Origin: Sipunculus nudus
Lineage: Eukaryota > Annelida > Sipuncula > Golfingiida > Sipunculidae
DNA length: 64,000 nt
Assembly: GCA_026874595.1 (NCBI GenBank)
Contig: CM049310.1
Span: 42,473,558-42,537,557 of the forward strand
Reading direction: 5' to 3'
This document shows, piece by piece, positions 19,313 to 29,538 of the stretch (positions within the stretch are counted from its first letter, which is position 1; the number at the start of each line of letters is the position of its first letter). Below the pieces are notes generated by a model. That model saw nothing but the letters and a program-made list of their open reading frames with translations. It had not been told where the DNA came from and did no database searches. The position numbers and the translations under genes were made by a program.

Positions 19313-19628
19313 GAAACCATCGCCGAATGTTCAGGTATGCTGTTTTTTTTTTGCAGTGCATGTACGTTTTTAACCAGGATATGTAGTCATGTTTGTGTAC
19401 AAAATATATCTTCTAAGATACGTACAGCGCTGTCGGTGTGTTTCTGTTGTAAAGAAACAGTACTTATGTTTTATCTTAGTTTGTATTGACTTGTCATCTG
19501 TTCTCTTCTGTTTACGTATGATGCTATGTCATCACAGGCAACATCACACATACATACCATGTACACCCCCCCCCCCTCTTCGTTTGCCATAACACGTCTC
19601 ATGTGTATTTCCTTATCATTTCAGAGCG

Positions 19629-21590
19629 ATGGAACAGACTGAACATTCCGACAGTTCGTCCATAGAAGAGGAGGACGTTATATACATCGGCACCGAACGC
19701 CAGCGGAACGAGTCTGAAGCGTTAAGCATAAGAGGCTTGTTTCTGAACTACATGGAGGTTGAAGATGCACTGAGCCTCCGTGTTGATCTCCTCGCTTTAG
19801 CCACAGACGTCAATCTGATAGATCTGCCTACGCTGCTGCCACACAGGGATGACCTCAAGTACGTGCAGTCGTATAGGGAAAGTGGAAAATCGGAAGCGCG
19901 CTCCATTACCACTGCTTTATACGTGAACTGTTCTTTGTTCAATGTAAACATATTGGAGCTATACCACAGGCTCTTCCAAAGAGGCATGTCCAACGCATGT
20001 GCCCTGTTAAGCGAGGTATTTGAAATCGGCATATTACAAGACTGTTTCAACAATGTGGTCCCGCACCGTTACTACCCGATCGTGTTGGTGTCTGATGACG
20101 ATGAACACATCATGCGGTTTACACAGTGTGAAGAAGAACAATTCATGCCGGGAGACGGATACAATGACGTAACACGTCCTGAGCCGCATGCGCAGCAAGA
20201 AGGAGGGGCGGAAAATGCAGACCAAGAGGACGAGGGTGAGGAAGGTTTGGATGCGCGGGAGGTTTCAACAGAACGTGAATACCAACGCGTACGTGAGGCT
20301 GTTTTAGCGTATATCGAGAAAGACGTTTGGTATGAGCCGGAGTTCAGGATCGCATACACCCTGTTTGATGCCACGCAATGGGACAGCTTGGTGGCCGACC
20401 TTGTCGGAAGTATACGTTTAACTAGGCTTTTAATGAAATTACTAAAAAAACACGGTATGATAGACGCCTCCTTGAGCAAAACTGAAGTCGAAGACATCTA
20501 TAAGAAACAGGACGTCCGACGCGTGCTCGGTCATATCTATCGCCCTGGGGAGACAACACGGAGGAAAGCATTTAAACGCCTGTTACTCCTGAGGTTTTGC
20601 GTCCAGGTGGCGAGGCAGACAGATGCCGATAGGTGTCTCCGGGATTTCCTGCCGGCAGAGATGGACTTTAATCAACCAGGTCGTGTTTCAGGGATCACCG
20701 GTTCACATAAATGCAACGTAGCGTTGCACCCTGACATGAATTGGAATGGCCGCTTTCCCAGGAGAAAAAGGCGATATACCACAAGGCCGTCATCACCCGC
20801 CCCGTCTTCGACCTCGTCACAATCGCGTACTGAGAGCCCGTTTGATGCAGGTCGGGAATTATTGCAGTTGATGAATTCCATAACAGCAACCAACCCGCCC
20901 CAAAATGTCGCTGACGACACAGACGCCTCTGATCCATTGACTTCTGAACGTCGACCTCCCGTGGACCCTGCGCCTTCATCGGAACATGATACATCAACCC
21001 AGGGAGGTCAGACCCGATCTGATAACATTTTGCCTGCACCCAAAAGGTTAAAGCTTCGACACGTCAGGACGGGCGCCACCGAAGCAGCGATGTTTCCTCC
21101 ATATACGGGTGGCAATGCGGAAACAGTTTCGGCAGCACCTGACACATCAATCCGTTCGGCGACAGTTTCTACTTGCAGAGGTTCGGCAAACGTTTCAGAT
21201 CCAGGCGTTGTCGTTTCCAGTGTGGAGGAGCAGCTCGCACACGCTCAGACCATGATTGCCCAGCTTCAAAGTAATGAAAGGGATGCCCAGGAAAGGCTAA
21301 GTCGCTTCCGGTGTCCAATTTGTTTGGAGAACACCGTGGACTGTTTCCTAAAAAAATGCGGACACATGTTTTGTCACAGATGTATAATGGCGGTGTTCTC
21401 CTACAATGAAAATAGAAACGGCTTTCAAGCGTTGATAAATCGCTTGCGCGACAACATGTTCCGTTCCACGTCCCGTTCCACGTCCCGCGAGGAGGTCCAT
21501 TGTCCGACATGCAGGGTACCCAACAAACGCACTGATGTGGTGAAGATATACATCTGGTGGGTGGCGTGTCGTTTTGTAAATATGTTTTGA
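19629..21590 (+). CDS. Large RING-finger protein, 653 aa (probable E3 ubiquitin ligase)
   Basis: A C-terminal C3HC4 RING (about residues 562-629) has C-x2-C, CGH, C-x2-C and C-x2-C, with an unusually long insertion of about 40 residues before the last Cys pair. A predicted coiled-coil (about 535-558) leads into it. The middle (about 370-530) is Ser/Pro-rich and disordered, and residues 185-220 are acidic. Two helical regions (about 25-135 and 215-345) could be death-fold-like, but this is weak. The ATG follows a splice acceptor (ATCATTTCAG) by four bases. RING proteins usually transfer ubiquitin from an E2. The target here is unknown. The last 15 residues may be intron read-through, since a donor-like CTG|GTGGGT lies there. 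Confidence 0.85.
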   Translation: MEQTEHSDSSSIEEEDVIYIGTERQRNESEALSIRGLFLNYMEVEDALSLRVDLLALATDVNLIDLPTLLPHRDDLKYVQSYRESGKSEARSITTALYVNCSLFNVNILELYHRLFQRGMSNACALLSEVFEIGILQDCFNNVVPHRYYPIVLVSDDDEHIMRFTQCEEEQFMPGDGYNDVTRPEPHAQQEGGAENADQEDEGEEGLDAREVSTEREYQRVREAVLAYIEKDVWYEPEFRIAYTLFDATQWDSLVADLVGSIRLTRLLMKLLKKHGMIDASLSKTEVEDIYKKQDVRRVLGHIYRPGETTRRKAFKRLLLLRFCVQVARQTDADRCLRDFLPAEMDFNQPGRVSGITGSHKCNVALHPDMNWNGRFPRRKRRYTTRPSSPAPSSTSSQSRTESPFDAGRELLQLMNSITATNPPQNVADDTDASDPLTSERRPPVDPAPSSEHDTSTQGGQTRSDNILPAPKRLKLRHVRTGATEAAMFPPYTGGNAETVSAAPDTSIRSATVSTCRGSANVSDPGVVVSSVEEQLAHAQTMIAQLQSNERDAQERLSRFRCPICLENTVDCFLKKCGHMFCHRCIMAVFSYNENRNGFQALINRLRDNMFRSTSRSTSREEVHCPTCRVPNKRTDVVKIYIWWVACRFVNMF

Positions 21591-21636
21591 CCGTCCATCT
21601 GTCTGTATGTGTGTTGGTGTTAATATACTTGTTGTA

Positions 21637-21690
21637 TATTGATATATATATATAAATATATATAAATATATATATAAACAATATATATAT
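21637..21690. repeat. (TA)n-rich microsatellite
   Basis: Interrupted TATA/TAAATA runs follow the RING gene. Confidence 0.85.
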
Positions 21691-21875
21691 GTTGTAATAT
21701 GATAGTGTTGTGTCGTTATACATATGTGTTTATTTATTTCAGGGTCAAATGGGACATTCCATCCGAGCATCTGGCAATGTTTCACATGTTTGCATGATTT
21801 GCTGCCCCCCCCCACAGGTTTTGTTCTTCTTCTTATACAAGTGTACTTTTACATTATCATTTGCTTATGTTCCAG

Positions 21876-22184
21876 ATGAACCCAAAAGCGATATGCAGAT
21901 GCTACATGTCAACGCGAAGAGAGGGGCTGAAAGTATGCATTCGGTTAGATGGCCGAATTGATAAATGCCTTAAAGTGAGACTGGAGCGTATACAGTCACC
22001 TTGCCGGATTGACAAATGCCTGAGAGTGAGGCTGGAGCGTGTACGGGCACCTGGTACAAAAAAACACAATCATACACCCGAGCGACAGTTCATGTTCACA
22101 TCTGATATGCAACGGAAAATTCATCCAAAGCTGCGCTGGAAGCCTGCAGAGTTGTTAGGTTTTCTTATAAACCTGTACCCGTGA
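21876..22184 (+). CDS. Small basic protein with a 16-residue tandem repeat, 102 aa
   Basis: The ATG directly follows a good splice acceptor (CTTATGTTCCAG, ending 21875). The protein is strongly basic. A 48-bp tandem duplication encodes two 16-residue units, each containing RIDKCL-VRLER. There are few acidic residues and no membrane segment, so nucleic-acid binding or nucleolar targeting is plausible but not shown. It could also be the last exon of the RING gene upstream rather than a separate gene. Confidence 0.5.
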   Translation: MNPKAICRCYMSTRREGLKVCIRLDGRIDKCLKVRLERIQSPCRIDKCLRVRLERVRAPGTKKHNHTPERQFMFTSDMQRKIHPKLRWKPAELLGFLINLYP

Positions 22185-23101
22185 CCATTTCCACGCACGT
22201 TGTACAAACAACATTTTATCGAAAAGGTACATATATATATTTATTATATATATATATATTGTGGAACAATTCGCTGTCGTCTGTCACGCTGGCCACGCTT
22301 CTGTATATTGTGGGACAATTCGCTGTGACTACACATGACCTTTATGACATTTGCACGCTTGCCATGTATGTTTATCGATGATATGAAATATATCTGATAT
22401 ATGTAAACCTGTATAAATGTAAAATGTTTAAGTGAACGGAATATATTTATGTATACCTGACAACATGTCTCATTATTTATTTCATGTTTCCGTGTGTATG
22501 CAGATGTATGTGTGTGCGTTTATGTGTAAAATGTGCTTTGCTTGCGGTGTGTTGGGGTATGTTTTACGATCGCCCTCATCACCTGAAGACATATTAGAAG
22601 ATTACCAATCCTTTGTGCAGATATATACGTGTGTGCTTATATGTAAATGTGTGGTTTTGTAAGCTGGTGTACAGTGTACGTTGTTATAGTCCACATAGCC
22701 TCAGGAAATATGAAAACGTACCCGGCCTTAATATCAGACATTGAACGACACTATCCCTTTGAAAAAAAAAATTGTAACACGAGGAAGACAGACATCCAAC
22801 ATACGCGAAAGACAGACATCCAACATACGCTAAAGACAGACATCCAACATACGTGAAAGACATACATCCAACATATGGTTTTAAAACAAAAAATAAAAAC
22901 ATCGGCAAGGGTGCATATACTGCCATCTGGCGGTGACTGTGCTATATAAACAGACACGACACGCCAAGTAGATATAACGCAAACAAAAAGTAATGCCGAG
23001 TGGATTGTCTGTTATGAACACGAACAACTGACGTGATAGACAAAAACTTACATAAAGAAAATTGTATAGATGACAAACAGACGGAGAAAAATGTATCATG
23101 A
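22185..23101. other. Convergence zone between the two spliced units
   Basis: No convincing gene is present. It holds (TA)n runs near 22235, short ORFs without context, and the 24-bp tandem repeat at 22786. It lies where the rightward and leftward units meet. Confidence 0.5.
22786..22876. repeat. 24-bp tandem repeat, about 4 copies
   Basis: Units beginning AGACAGACATCCAACATACG are tandemly repeated, with the last unit partial. Confidence 0.92.
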
Positions 23102-23174
23102 AGGTGCTGGCGGGATTCGAACCCACAACCCCTGGCTTCGGAAACCAGTGCTCTATCCATTGAGCCACAACACC
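23102..23174 (-). tRNA. tRNA-Arg (anticodon CCG)
   Basis: This is a 73-nt cloverleaf on the minus strand. The acceptor GGTGTTG pairs with CAGCACC (one G-U), followed by discriminator T. The D stem GCTC/GAGC, an anticodon arm with loop TTCCGAA (anticodon CCG) and a T arm around GGTTCGAATCC are all intact. There is no intron and no encoded CCA. It lies between the two convergent gene clusters. The unusual discriminator and a G-U in the acceptor leave some doubt about charging. Confidence 0.9.
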
Positions 23175-23279
23175 CACATCAATGTGCTCACACATGACGT
23201 AACATGTACATACGGCTGGCTGACGAAACCAGAAGGTTATAAATGTTTATGTTAAAATAACAATCAACTGCGCACATTT

Positions 23280-23545
23280 CTTACAACGACAATGTTCCGG
23301 ATTTGGGAAGACGGGGGGAAAGGGGGGGGGGGGGGGCAAGTGTGAAACGGAAGACGCCGAGAGAAGGAGTTGTTAAGTAACAATCATAACATCGACATCA
23401 TAAGATCGACATACAAACGACGACATCATATCCCATGTTCGACGAACATAAACAACAAACACACCTGCACATTCATGTCCGTTTATTTGAACCTTGCCTG
23501 ATGTAAGCTGTGTATTCCCCAAGCCAAAAAAAAAAAAAAAAAAGG
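23280..23545. other. Low-complexity intergenic (poly-G, poly-A)
   Basis: There is a run of about 17 G at 23317-23336 and a run of about 19 A near 23525. No gene is seen. Confidence 0.7.
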
Positions 23546-23584
23546 ATCGACATATTCATCTTTCTCCCGCAAACCAGGTGCCGT

Positions 23585-24091
23585 TTATAACAACGGATAC
23601 ACCCCTCCCTTGTAAAAGGGGCGCTCAATGTCCAACTCTGACCTCCATTCTGTGAACAAACATGTGACCCGATGTTTGACCTTTGACCACGGTGTAAAAT
23701 CCACATCTGGCAATATTATCTGCAATTCCGCCATCAGCGACTCCATCAAATGCCAGCGCGCCATTGGCGCATTTGATACGAAATCTGCGAAATCATGAAA
23801 TGTCTCCACATCGTTGCCGCAATTTACAGGCAGGTACTTCTCCATAAGGGGAGCTATTGCAAGCTGTTTGTCCAGTTCGTCATATAGCTGAACAGAACGT
23901 TCACACGAGAAAGCGTCTTCAAAACGTTCACTCATGTCATATGTTGTTTCCAATGAACAGTCACAGCAGTGGCCATCCACGCCTTTACAATCACTGTCAC
24001 AATCGCATGTCACGTGAAGCAAGCACTTGCATTTATCACAGTATACATCGTTGCTACCTTGACCTTGACCTTTTGTGACACATGCATCCAT
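23585..24091 (-). CDS. Cys-rich N-terminus plus helical domain, 168 aa
   Basis: The first 50 residues contain ten Cys, including C-x2-C-x-C and CDCDSDC, arranged like a metal-binding knuckle. Residues about 65-150 are helical, with spacing that could fit a degenerate death-fold domain (hydrophobic helix starts, FHDFADF segment). That assignment is weak. The ATG at 24091 is in frame with the longest ORF. A nearer upstream ATG (24098) is out of frame. It is the last gene of the leftward cluster before the tRNA-Arg. Confidence 0.62.
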   Translation of the reverse strand: MDACVTKGQGQGSNDVYCDKCKCLLHVTCDCDSDCKGVDGHCCDCSLETTYDMSERFEDAFSCERSVQLYDELDKQLAIAPLMEKYLPVNCGNDVETFHDFADFVSNAPMARWHLMESLMAELQIILPDVDFTPWSKVKHRVTCLFTEWRSELDIERPFYKGGVYPLL

Positions 24092-24417
24092 GGTTCATTC
24101 GTCCATGTACAGGAGTCCGTCACACAACCCCATACACAAGTATCTATCATCAGTACAAATAGATACACGTTCACATCGTCACGTCGCTTCATCGTATTTA
24201 TCATCATTAGAGAGAGAAAGTTTGTGTGATATGAGGCGGGCGACCAGTCGGTGAATGCTAGGATTGTTATAACGGAAGGGGGCAAAAGGGGTGGAGGGAG
24301 GGGGAGGTGATGGTAGTGGCAGAATCCATATTTTGTGACACGAGGACAACCGTCTCACACATTCATTAACACGTATACGTGTAGACGAGGATGACAATAT
24401 GTAACATGTACCATAAA

Positions 24418-24612
24418 CGTTTATTTCAGGTTATTACATACCAAGCAGTGGTTTAATCACATGTGCATATATGGTCATGAATGTTCTGTTATCGCCACCA
24501 AGCAGAAACGTATCATAACAACCAATTACGAATGTTTATATGAACATTTCCCACATTCCAAGCAGAGGTTTATTCACATGTGCATATAAGGTCACGATTG
24601 TTCAGATAACAA
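24418..24612. repeat. Imperfect direct repeat of about 75 bp
   Basis: Segments near 24425-24495 and 24545-24612 share GGTTTA-TCACATGTGCATATA and the flanking CCAAGCAG and GTTCAGATAAC-like sequence. They lie at the 3' end of the death-fold gene and include AATAAA-like signals on the minus strand. Confidence 0.7.
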
Positions 24613-25453
24613 CGTACGGGTTATTTTTTTTCCGGTTACTCTGCAGGAATGTGATGTAATCGGGAAACAAGACCTGCACGCCTGACAAACTGAGACCACG
24701 TTCGATTGTTCCACCTATCTGTCCGTATCCTGCCTCGCGAAAGATAACCGCCAGTTTGTTCCAGTACCACAGCGGAAGTTTTTCAAGGTAAGTCAAAAAA
24801 GTCAAGCGCCTTTTAAACGCTAATCCGGTGATGAGAAACAGTTTATCCCTTTGAAACTGGTTCATTATATGCAAGTCTACGCACAAACGCGTAACGACAC
24901 AGGACTCGTCCATGCACAGGATGTCATCCCGGATAAACAGGGGACGTATATATACAGCCATGAGGACACCAAGGTCTTTCTCGCCGCCTGTGGATGCTCT
25001 TGGACATGTGTACCGTCGGGAATGAAAGAATGCCTCCAGCCGAGACAGTTTTTTACTGTAAGCAGGATCTTGTACTGTTTTATTCATCTTATGATCCGCA
25101 GTCGGGGCCCGCGGCAGGCTCTGTATGGCGTGTCGCATGACCACGTTCCAAAAAAAATAATACACCTGCGATTCACCGGTTTTGCAAAATAGCTTCATGG
25201 CCTCGTCTATTTTTTCTAAAGGGAACCGCCCTGCCAGATGACTAAGCAGCATGACGCCGCGTACTTTGGCACGTTTTTCTTGCATGATGTTTTCAAACAT
25301 CGTACGATCAAGGAAACCGAGCTGCAACATTATATTCCAAAGGGGGGATGTCACCTTCGTGTGGATTTTCTGAGCCAGTGTGGGTATCTGACGTCCCATG
25401 TACCTCATTACAGCTTCGTTGTTCGCATACACCTCAGACCGGATATGGGCCAT
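24602..25453 (-). CDS. Probable tandem death-fold protein, 283 aa
   Basis: Two helical segments have the spacing of CARD or related death-fold domains. The first (about residues 30-100) goes from a LQLGFLD turn through LLSHLAGRF to an MKLFCKTGE helix. The second (about 185-265) contains MNQFQRDKLFLI, RLTFLTYLEKLP and an FREAGYGQI end. The link between them is basic. Such domains assemble inflammasome and apoptosis complexes in animals. A viral copy would act as a decoy or scaffold. The ATG abuts a splice acceptor (TTCTGTCACAG). Identification is by pattern and needs structure comparison. Confidence 0.6.
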   Translation of the reverse strand: MAHIRSEVYANNEAVMRYMGRQIPTLAQKIHTKVTSPLWNIMLQLGFLDRTMFENIMQEKRAKVRGVMLLSHLAGRFPLEKIDEAMKLFCKTGESQVYYFFWNVVMRHAIQSLPRAPTADHKMNKTVQDPAYSKKLSRLEAFFHSRRYTCPRASTGGEKDLGVLMAVYIRPLFIRDDILCMDESCVVTRLCVDLHIMNQFQRDKLFLITGLAFKRRLTFLTYLEKLPLWYWNKLAVIFREAGYGQIGGTIERGLSLSGVQVLFPDYITFLQSNRKKNNPYVVI

Positions 25454-26023
25454 CTGTGACAGAACAGAGAGAGAGATAGAGATAGAGAAATTACAGACAG
25501 GGTATCATGTAAAAATGACCATCAGACCTTGCACGCCAACATTTCAAACCCTGCGTACAGGCACATCCATACCGCAGTTTCGCCGGCAAAACTCCGATTC
25601 TTGCATGCGATACATGAAAAAGGAGACGGTAGTGAAAGTTACATCATTTATTCCGAACTAACTGGTACAAGAATATCTACTGCGCTATCATCCAAACTGT
25701 TACAAACAATATATATCAAAAACTGTCTTATAAACTATGAAACCGATATATGTAAGGCATACACGGACAAAATATTTACAGTAGGTACACATTAAACAAA
25801 ATACATATCAAGTGCGATCTATGATAAAAATAAGACAAGTTAACTAAACCATAACATGTACCTTGATTGTACGTACGTGGTATTAACAAATGGGTATTAA
25901 AATGCGATCATATAACAAAAGTTCTCTTGGTCAAAGATACCACATATATCCTGTACACCACACAGTGTGTACCGCCCTTCACAGGGGCAAAAAATGTACA
26001 TTTCTTGGTTGAAATGATTTTCT
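25454..26023. repeat. 3'-UTR and leader block, first copy of a tandem unit
   Basis: This is the 3' flank of the 289-aa gene at 26024. Most of it is repeated at 26930-27400, and parts again at 28250-28400 and 30440-30510. It carries the minus-strand AATAAA (in GGAATAAATGATG, about 25650). No gene is seen. Confidence 0.8.
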
Positions 26024-26893
26024 TTACTTTGTGTTCCTTTTTTTGTTCCTTTTTTTGCCACGCATCTTGCGTTTCTTGATGACGCGACCTGTTTTAACTG
26101 TTGTGGTTTTAGGTTGATCCTGCGCAGTAGAAGTCACGCGGCGTTTTTTCTTCCTCGCTATTTTTTCCGCTTTTTCTTCTGCGATACATATGGCCTCATC
26201 ATTTAACCATTTCAAATAATCCGCGAGCCTGTCCCAGTTCAAGCGGTGGTCCTGCAGAGCTTCATATGGTACCCATTTGGTCGTATTATCCAGTGTGTCA
26301 ATCATATCAATATAAAGGGTCTCCACCCAATCCATGTACCCTGACAGTTTACATAGAGCTGGGTACACCAGATCCTGGCACGGCATGTCTGTCAGTTCGT
26401 CGACGGTTTCATACATCTGCATATACGTATTCCAGTATTCCCTATCGTGCACAAAAACGTCTCTTTCGTTTCGTTCATCCCAGGATTCTTCCTCGAATTG
26501 TTTGATGTACCCTGGATACCGCGACATGATATCAACCAACAGCCTCGTCTTTAATGAGAAATCTTTCAAAACCTGGCACTCTCCTTCTTCATCGGGTGAT
26601 TCTTGTACACGTTTTTCCGCATCATTGGCCAGTTTTAGGAGCGCCTCAGTGTTTTTCTTTAACGCTTCTCTAGCTGACGTTTCGTGCATCAGTCGGTACT
26701 TGTTTCGGGTTTCTTCATCAGATGAGTCATCCGACGAGTCATCCCATGAGTCATCCGATATGTCGGAATCTGGGGTGTTGGCTTTTACTTGGTAGTTGAG
26801 TGAACAGTCTTGGTGGTCTGGGTCGTCCGTTTGATGGCGCGGGGCGTCCACCATGTCAGTCATTGTTTGGTCGCACACTTCTGTCGTTTCCAT
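26024..26893 (-). CDS. Acidic-helical-basic family protein 1, 289 aa
   Basis: This is a member of a four-copy tandem family. The acidic, Asp/Ser-rich N-terminus (about 10-60) is followed by a helical core (about 65-225) with conserved PGYI, a PCQDLVYPAL motif and an LY-DMID helix. The C-terminus (about 235-289) is extremely basic, starting KKKRRVTST, and is a likely nuclear or nucleolar signal. ATG 26893 lies 15 bases after a splice acceptor (TGTATATTGCAG). The core resembles the 157-aa protein at 31559 and, more distantly, the helical genes of the rightward unit. Function is unknown. Confidence 0.82.
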   Translation of the reverse strand: METTEVCDQTMTDMVDAPRHQTDDPDHQDCSLNYQVKANTPDSDISDDSWDDSSDDSSDEETRNKYRLMHETSAREALKKNTEALLKLANDAEKRVQESPDEEGECQVLKDFSLKTRLLVDIMSRYPGYIKQFEEESWDERNERDVFVHDREYWNTYMQMYETVDELTDMPCQDLVYPALCKLSGYMDWVETLYIDMIDTLDNTTKWVPYEALQDHRLNWDRLADYLKWLNDEAICIAEEKAEKIARKKKRRVTSTAQDQPKTTTVKTGRVIKKRKMRGKKRNKKRNTK

Positions 26894-26929
26894 TTTCGTA
26901 ACGGGCGTGCTGCAATATACACAAACGCA

Positions 26930-27400
26930 TTAAGGGCAGGGTATCAGGAAAATGACAATCCAAGCTAGCACGCCAACATTCAAACTTTCTGCACAGTGAA
27001 ACATTCATACCACAGTTTCGCCGGCAAAACTCCGATTCCTACATGCGACACATGAAAACGGAGACGGTAGTGAAAGTTACATCATTTATTCCGAACTAAA
27101 CTGTTACAAACAATATATATCAAAAACTGTCTCATAAACTATGAAACCGATATATGTAAGGCATACACGGACAAAATATTTACAGTAGGTACACATTAAA
27201 CAAAATACATATTACGTGAGATGATAAAAATAACACACACAATCTCAGTTAACAAAAACCATAACATGTACCTTGATTACACGTACGTGGCATAAAAAAA
27301 TTGGATATTAAAATGCGATTATATAACAAAAGTCCTCTTGGTCAAAGATGCCACATATATATCCTGTACACCACACAGCGTGTACCGCCGTTCACAAGGG
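26930..27400. repeat. 3'-UTR and leader block, second copy
   Basis: This is a near-copy of 25500-25980, including the minus-strand AATAAA at about 27085. It shows that the duplicated unit spans leader, ORF and poly(A) region. Confidence 0.85.
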
Positions 27401-27401
27401 T

Positions 27402-28208
27402 CTAGTTGACGCGACCTGTTTTAACTGTTTTGGTTTCAGGTTGATCCTTCACGGTAGAAGTCACGCGGCGTTTTTTCGCTAATTTTTCCGCTTTTTCTTT
27501 TGAGACACATATGGCCTCATTATTTAACCATTTCAAATAACACGCGAGCCTGTCCCAGATTATGCTGTGGTCATGCACCACATAATATGGTATCCTTTTG
27601 GTCGTACGTTCCAGTGTGTCAATCATATAATTATAAAGGGTCTCCACCCAATACATGTACCCAGAAAGTTTCAATAGAGCTGGGTACACCAGGTCTTGGC
27701 ACGGCATTTTTGTCAGTTCGTCTACGGTTTCAGACATCTGCTTAAACGTACCCCAGTATTCTCTATCGTTCACGGATACTTCACTTTCGTTTCGTCCATG
27801 ACAGGATTCTTCCTCGAATTGTTTGATGTACCCTGGGTACCGCGACATGATATCAACCAACAACCTCATCTTTAATGAGAAATCCATCAAAACCTGGCAC
27901 TCTCCTTCTTCATCGGGTGATTCTTGTACACGTTTGTCCGCACCATTGGCCAGTTGTAGTAGCGCCTCAGTGTTGTCCTTTAACGCTCTTCTGGCTGACG
28001 TTTCGATAATCTGTCCCCACAGATTTCGGGTTTCTTCATCCGACGAGTCATCGGATGACGACGAGTCATCCGATATGTCGGAATCTGGGGTGTTGGCTTT
28101 TCCTTGGTAGTTGAGTGAACAGTCTTGGTTGTCAGGGTCGTCCGTTTGATGGCTCGGGGCGTCCACCATATCAGTCATTGTTTGGTCGCACACTTCTGTC
28201 GTTTCCAT
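27402..28208 (-). CDS. Acidic-helical-basic family protein 2, 268 aa (short basic tail)
   Basis: This is a close paralogue of the 289-aa gene, with the same acidic N-terminus and helical core. It ends at a TAG (27402-27404) where its relatives read AAG, so the terminal stretch of Lys and Arg is missing, although the KKRRVTST segment is retained. ATG 28208 follows a splice acceptor (GTGTGTATTGCAG). The ORF is open to 28367 upstream, but that part would be intron. Loss of the tail may change nuclear retention. Confidence 0.82.
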   Translation of the reverse strand: METTEVCDQTMTDMVDAPSHQTDDPDNQDCSLNYQGKANTPDSDISDDSSSSDDSSDEETRNLWGQIIETSARRALKDNTEALLQLANGADKRVQESPDEEGECQVLMDFSLKMRLLVDIMSRYPGYIKQFEEESCHGRNESEVSVNDREYWGTFKQMSETVDELTKMPCQDLVYPALLKLSGYMYWVETLYNYMIDTLERTTKRIPYYVVHDHSIIWDRLACYLKWLNNEAICVSKEKAEKLAKKRRVTSTVKDQPETKTVKTGRVN

Positions 28209-28834
28209 TTGTAACGGGCGTGCTGCAATACACACAAAACGCATTAAGGGCAGGGTATCAGGAAAATGACAATCCAAGCTAGCACGCCAACATTCAAACT
28301 CTCTGTACAGTGAAACATCCATACCCCTGTTTCGCTGGCAAATCTCCGATGCTTGCCTGCGGTACATTAAAACGGAGACGGAAATGAAAGTTACATCATT
28401 TATTCCGACTAAATGTTACAAAGAATGTTTATGCCGATGGTTATAAAAATTAACAAACAGTCTCATCATCACCTAACAAAACATACACCAGAAATCAAAT
28501 ACATCACAAAATTATATGTTACATTTTTTTGGTGGTTATATGAATATCAAACAACCTAACGCTTACATTATACATCAAACCTACTTCTATGAGGCACATA
28601 TTGTTAAAATATTTACATCAGGTACACACATGTAACTGTACGAAATATGTTGAAAATACAACAAAATATATGTAAGCAAAATATTATATGTAAACAAAAC
28701 TGTAGCAGACTCTTGGATTACAGGTACGTAGCAGTAAATATGGACAAAAAAAGAAAGAATTACATTACAAAACAGTTCTGTACAAAGGTATTTATGCATC
28801 GGGCAGTCTTGGTGTGAAAAAGTTGGCTACATAT
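28209..28834. other. 3' region of the 187-aa gene; repeat remnant and poly(A) signal
   Basis: Bases 28250-28400 repeat the leader block of the family. A minus-strand AATAAA lies near 28395. The rest is AT-rich and shows no gene. Confidence 0.6.
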
Positions 28835-29398
28835 TCACATCAGACCACACACTGAGTTCTGTCGTTTACGATCACGCATACTTTGTTTCCTTGCACGAGC
28901 AGCGGCATCTCGACCTCGACGTTTCTGTATCTCACACCATAAACCATCCTTACATTTACGCAGCATGTTGCACTTATACAATATTTTCTGCAGATCTCTT
29001 TGAGTATTCCGATTGTGTTGCAGCTCCTTTATTAAACAATTGTATTTCTGCTGTACACGGGTAAAGTACCGATGCAATAACAGCAATGCAGCGACCACGA
29101 AGCCATCGCAACGTGCGTCTTGCTTGTACAGTCTTCCAGAAATATAATTAAACAGCGTGTGATATGTGGCCTTAAACCAGCATCTATCGCTGAGGTACAA
29201 ATCAGGGAGGCCGTGAAGTCCTGTCGTGTCGAAGATACGCACGTACACCTCTAACATTAATGCAACCCGGCGGCAATCAAACATGTACATCTTATGTATA
29301 GCTGATGTAGACCTTTTGGCACGTCTTTCGTAGATATCCGCCAGCCGTCTCAACTGTCGGCAGACCCGTCTATCAAATATATCCTGTATGTCCGTCAT
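28835..29398 (-). CDS. Helical basic protein, 187 aa
   Basis: This is a single-exon ORF with ATG 29398, preceded by a splice acceptor (CTGTTTGCAG) 14 bases upstream. It is all-helical with a net positive charge and an Arg/Lys-rich C-terminus (about 155-183) likely to direct it to the nucleus. The overall length and helix spacing resemble helical proteins A-C of the rightward unit, but the similarity is weak. It is inserted between members 2 and 3 of the acidic-helical-basic family. Confidence 0.72.
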   Translation of the reverse strand: MTDIQDIFDRRVCRQLRRLADIYERRAKRSTSAIHKMYMFDCRRVALMLEVYVRIFDTTGLHGLPDLYLSDRCWFKATYHTLFNYISGRLYKQDARCDGFVVAALLLLHRYFTRVQQKYNCLIKELQHNRNTQRDLQKILYKCNMLRKCKDGLWCEIQKRRGRDAAARARKQSMRDRKRQNSVCGLM

Positions 29399-29538
29399 CG
29401 TGCCAACACAAGCTGCAAACAGATACGATACCATTTACTGATAATGTCAATGTATACAACAAAATCACGAGAGCAAAGGAAATATTTGTACATGTCTTTG
29501 TTGAAATATGTCTTTGTTGATGAAAGTTTTTCTTTTGT

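Noticed and set aside
22786-22876. CRISPR array
   Set aside because: The 24-bp units are contiguous with no spacers; a plain tandem repeat in a eukaryotic-type sequence.
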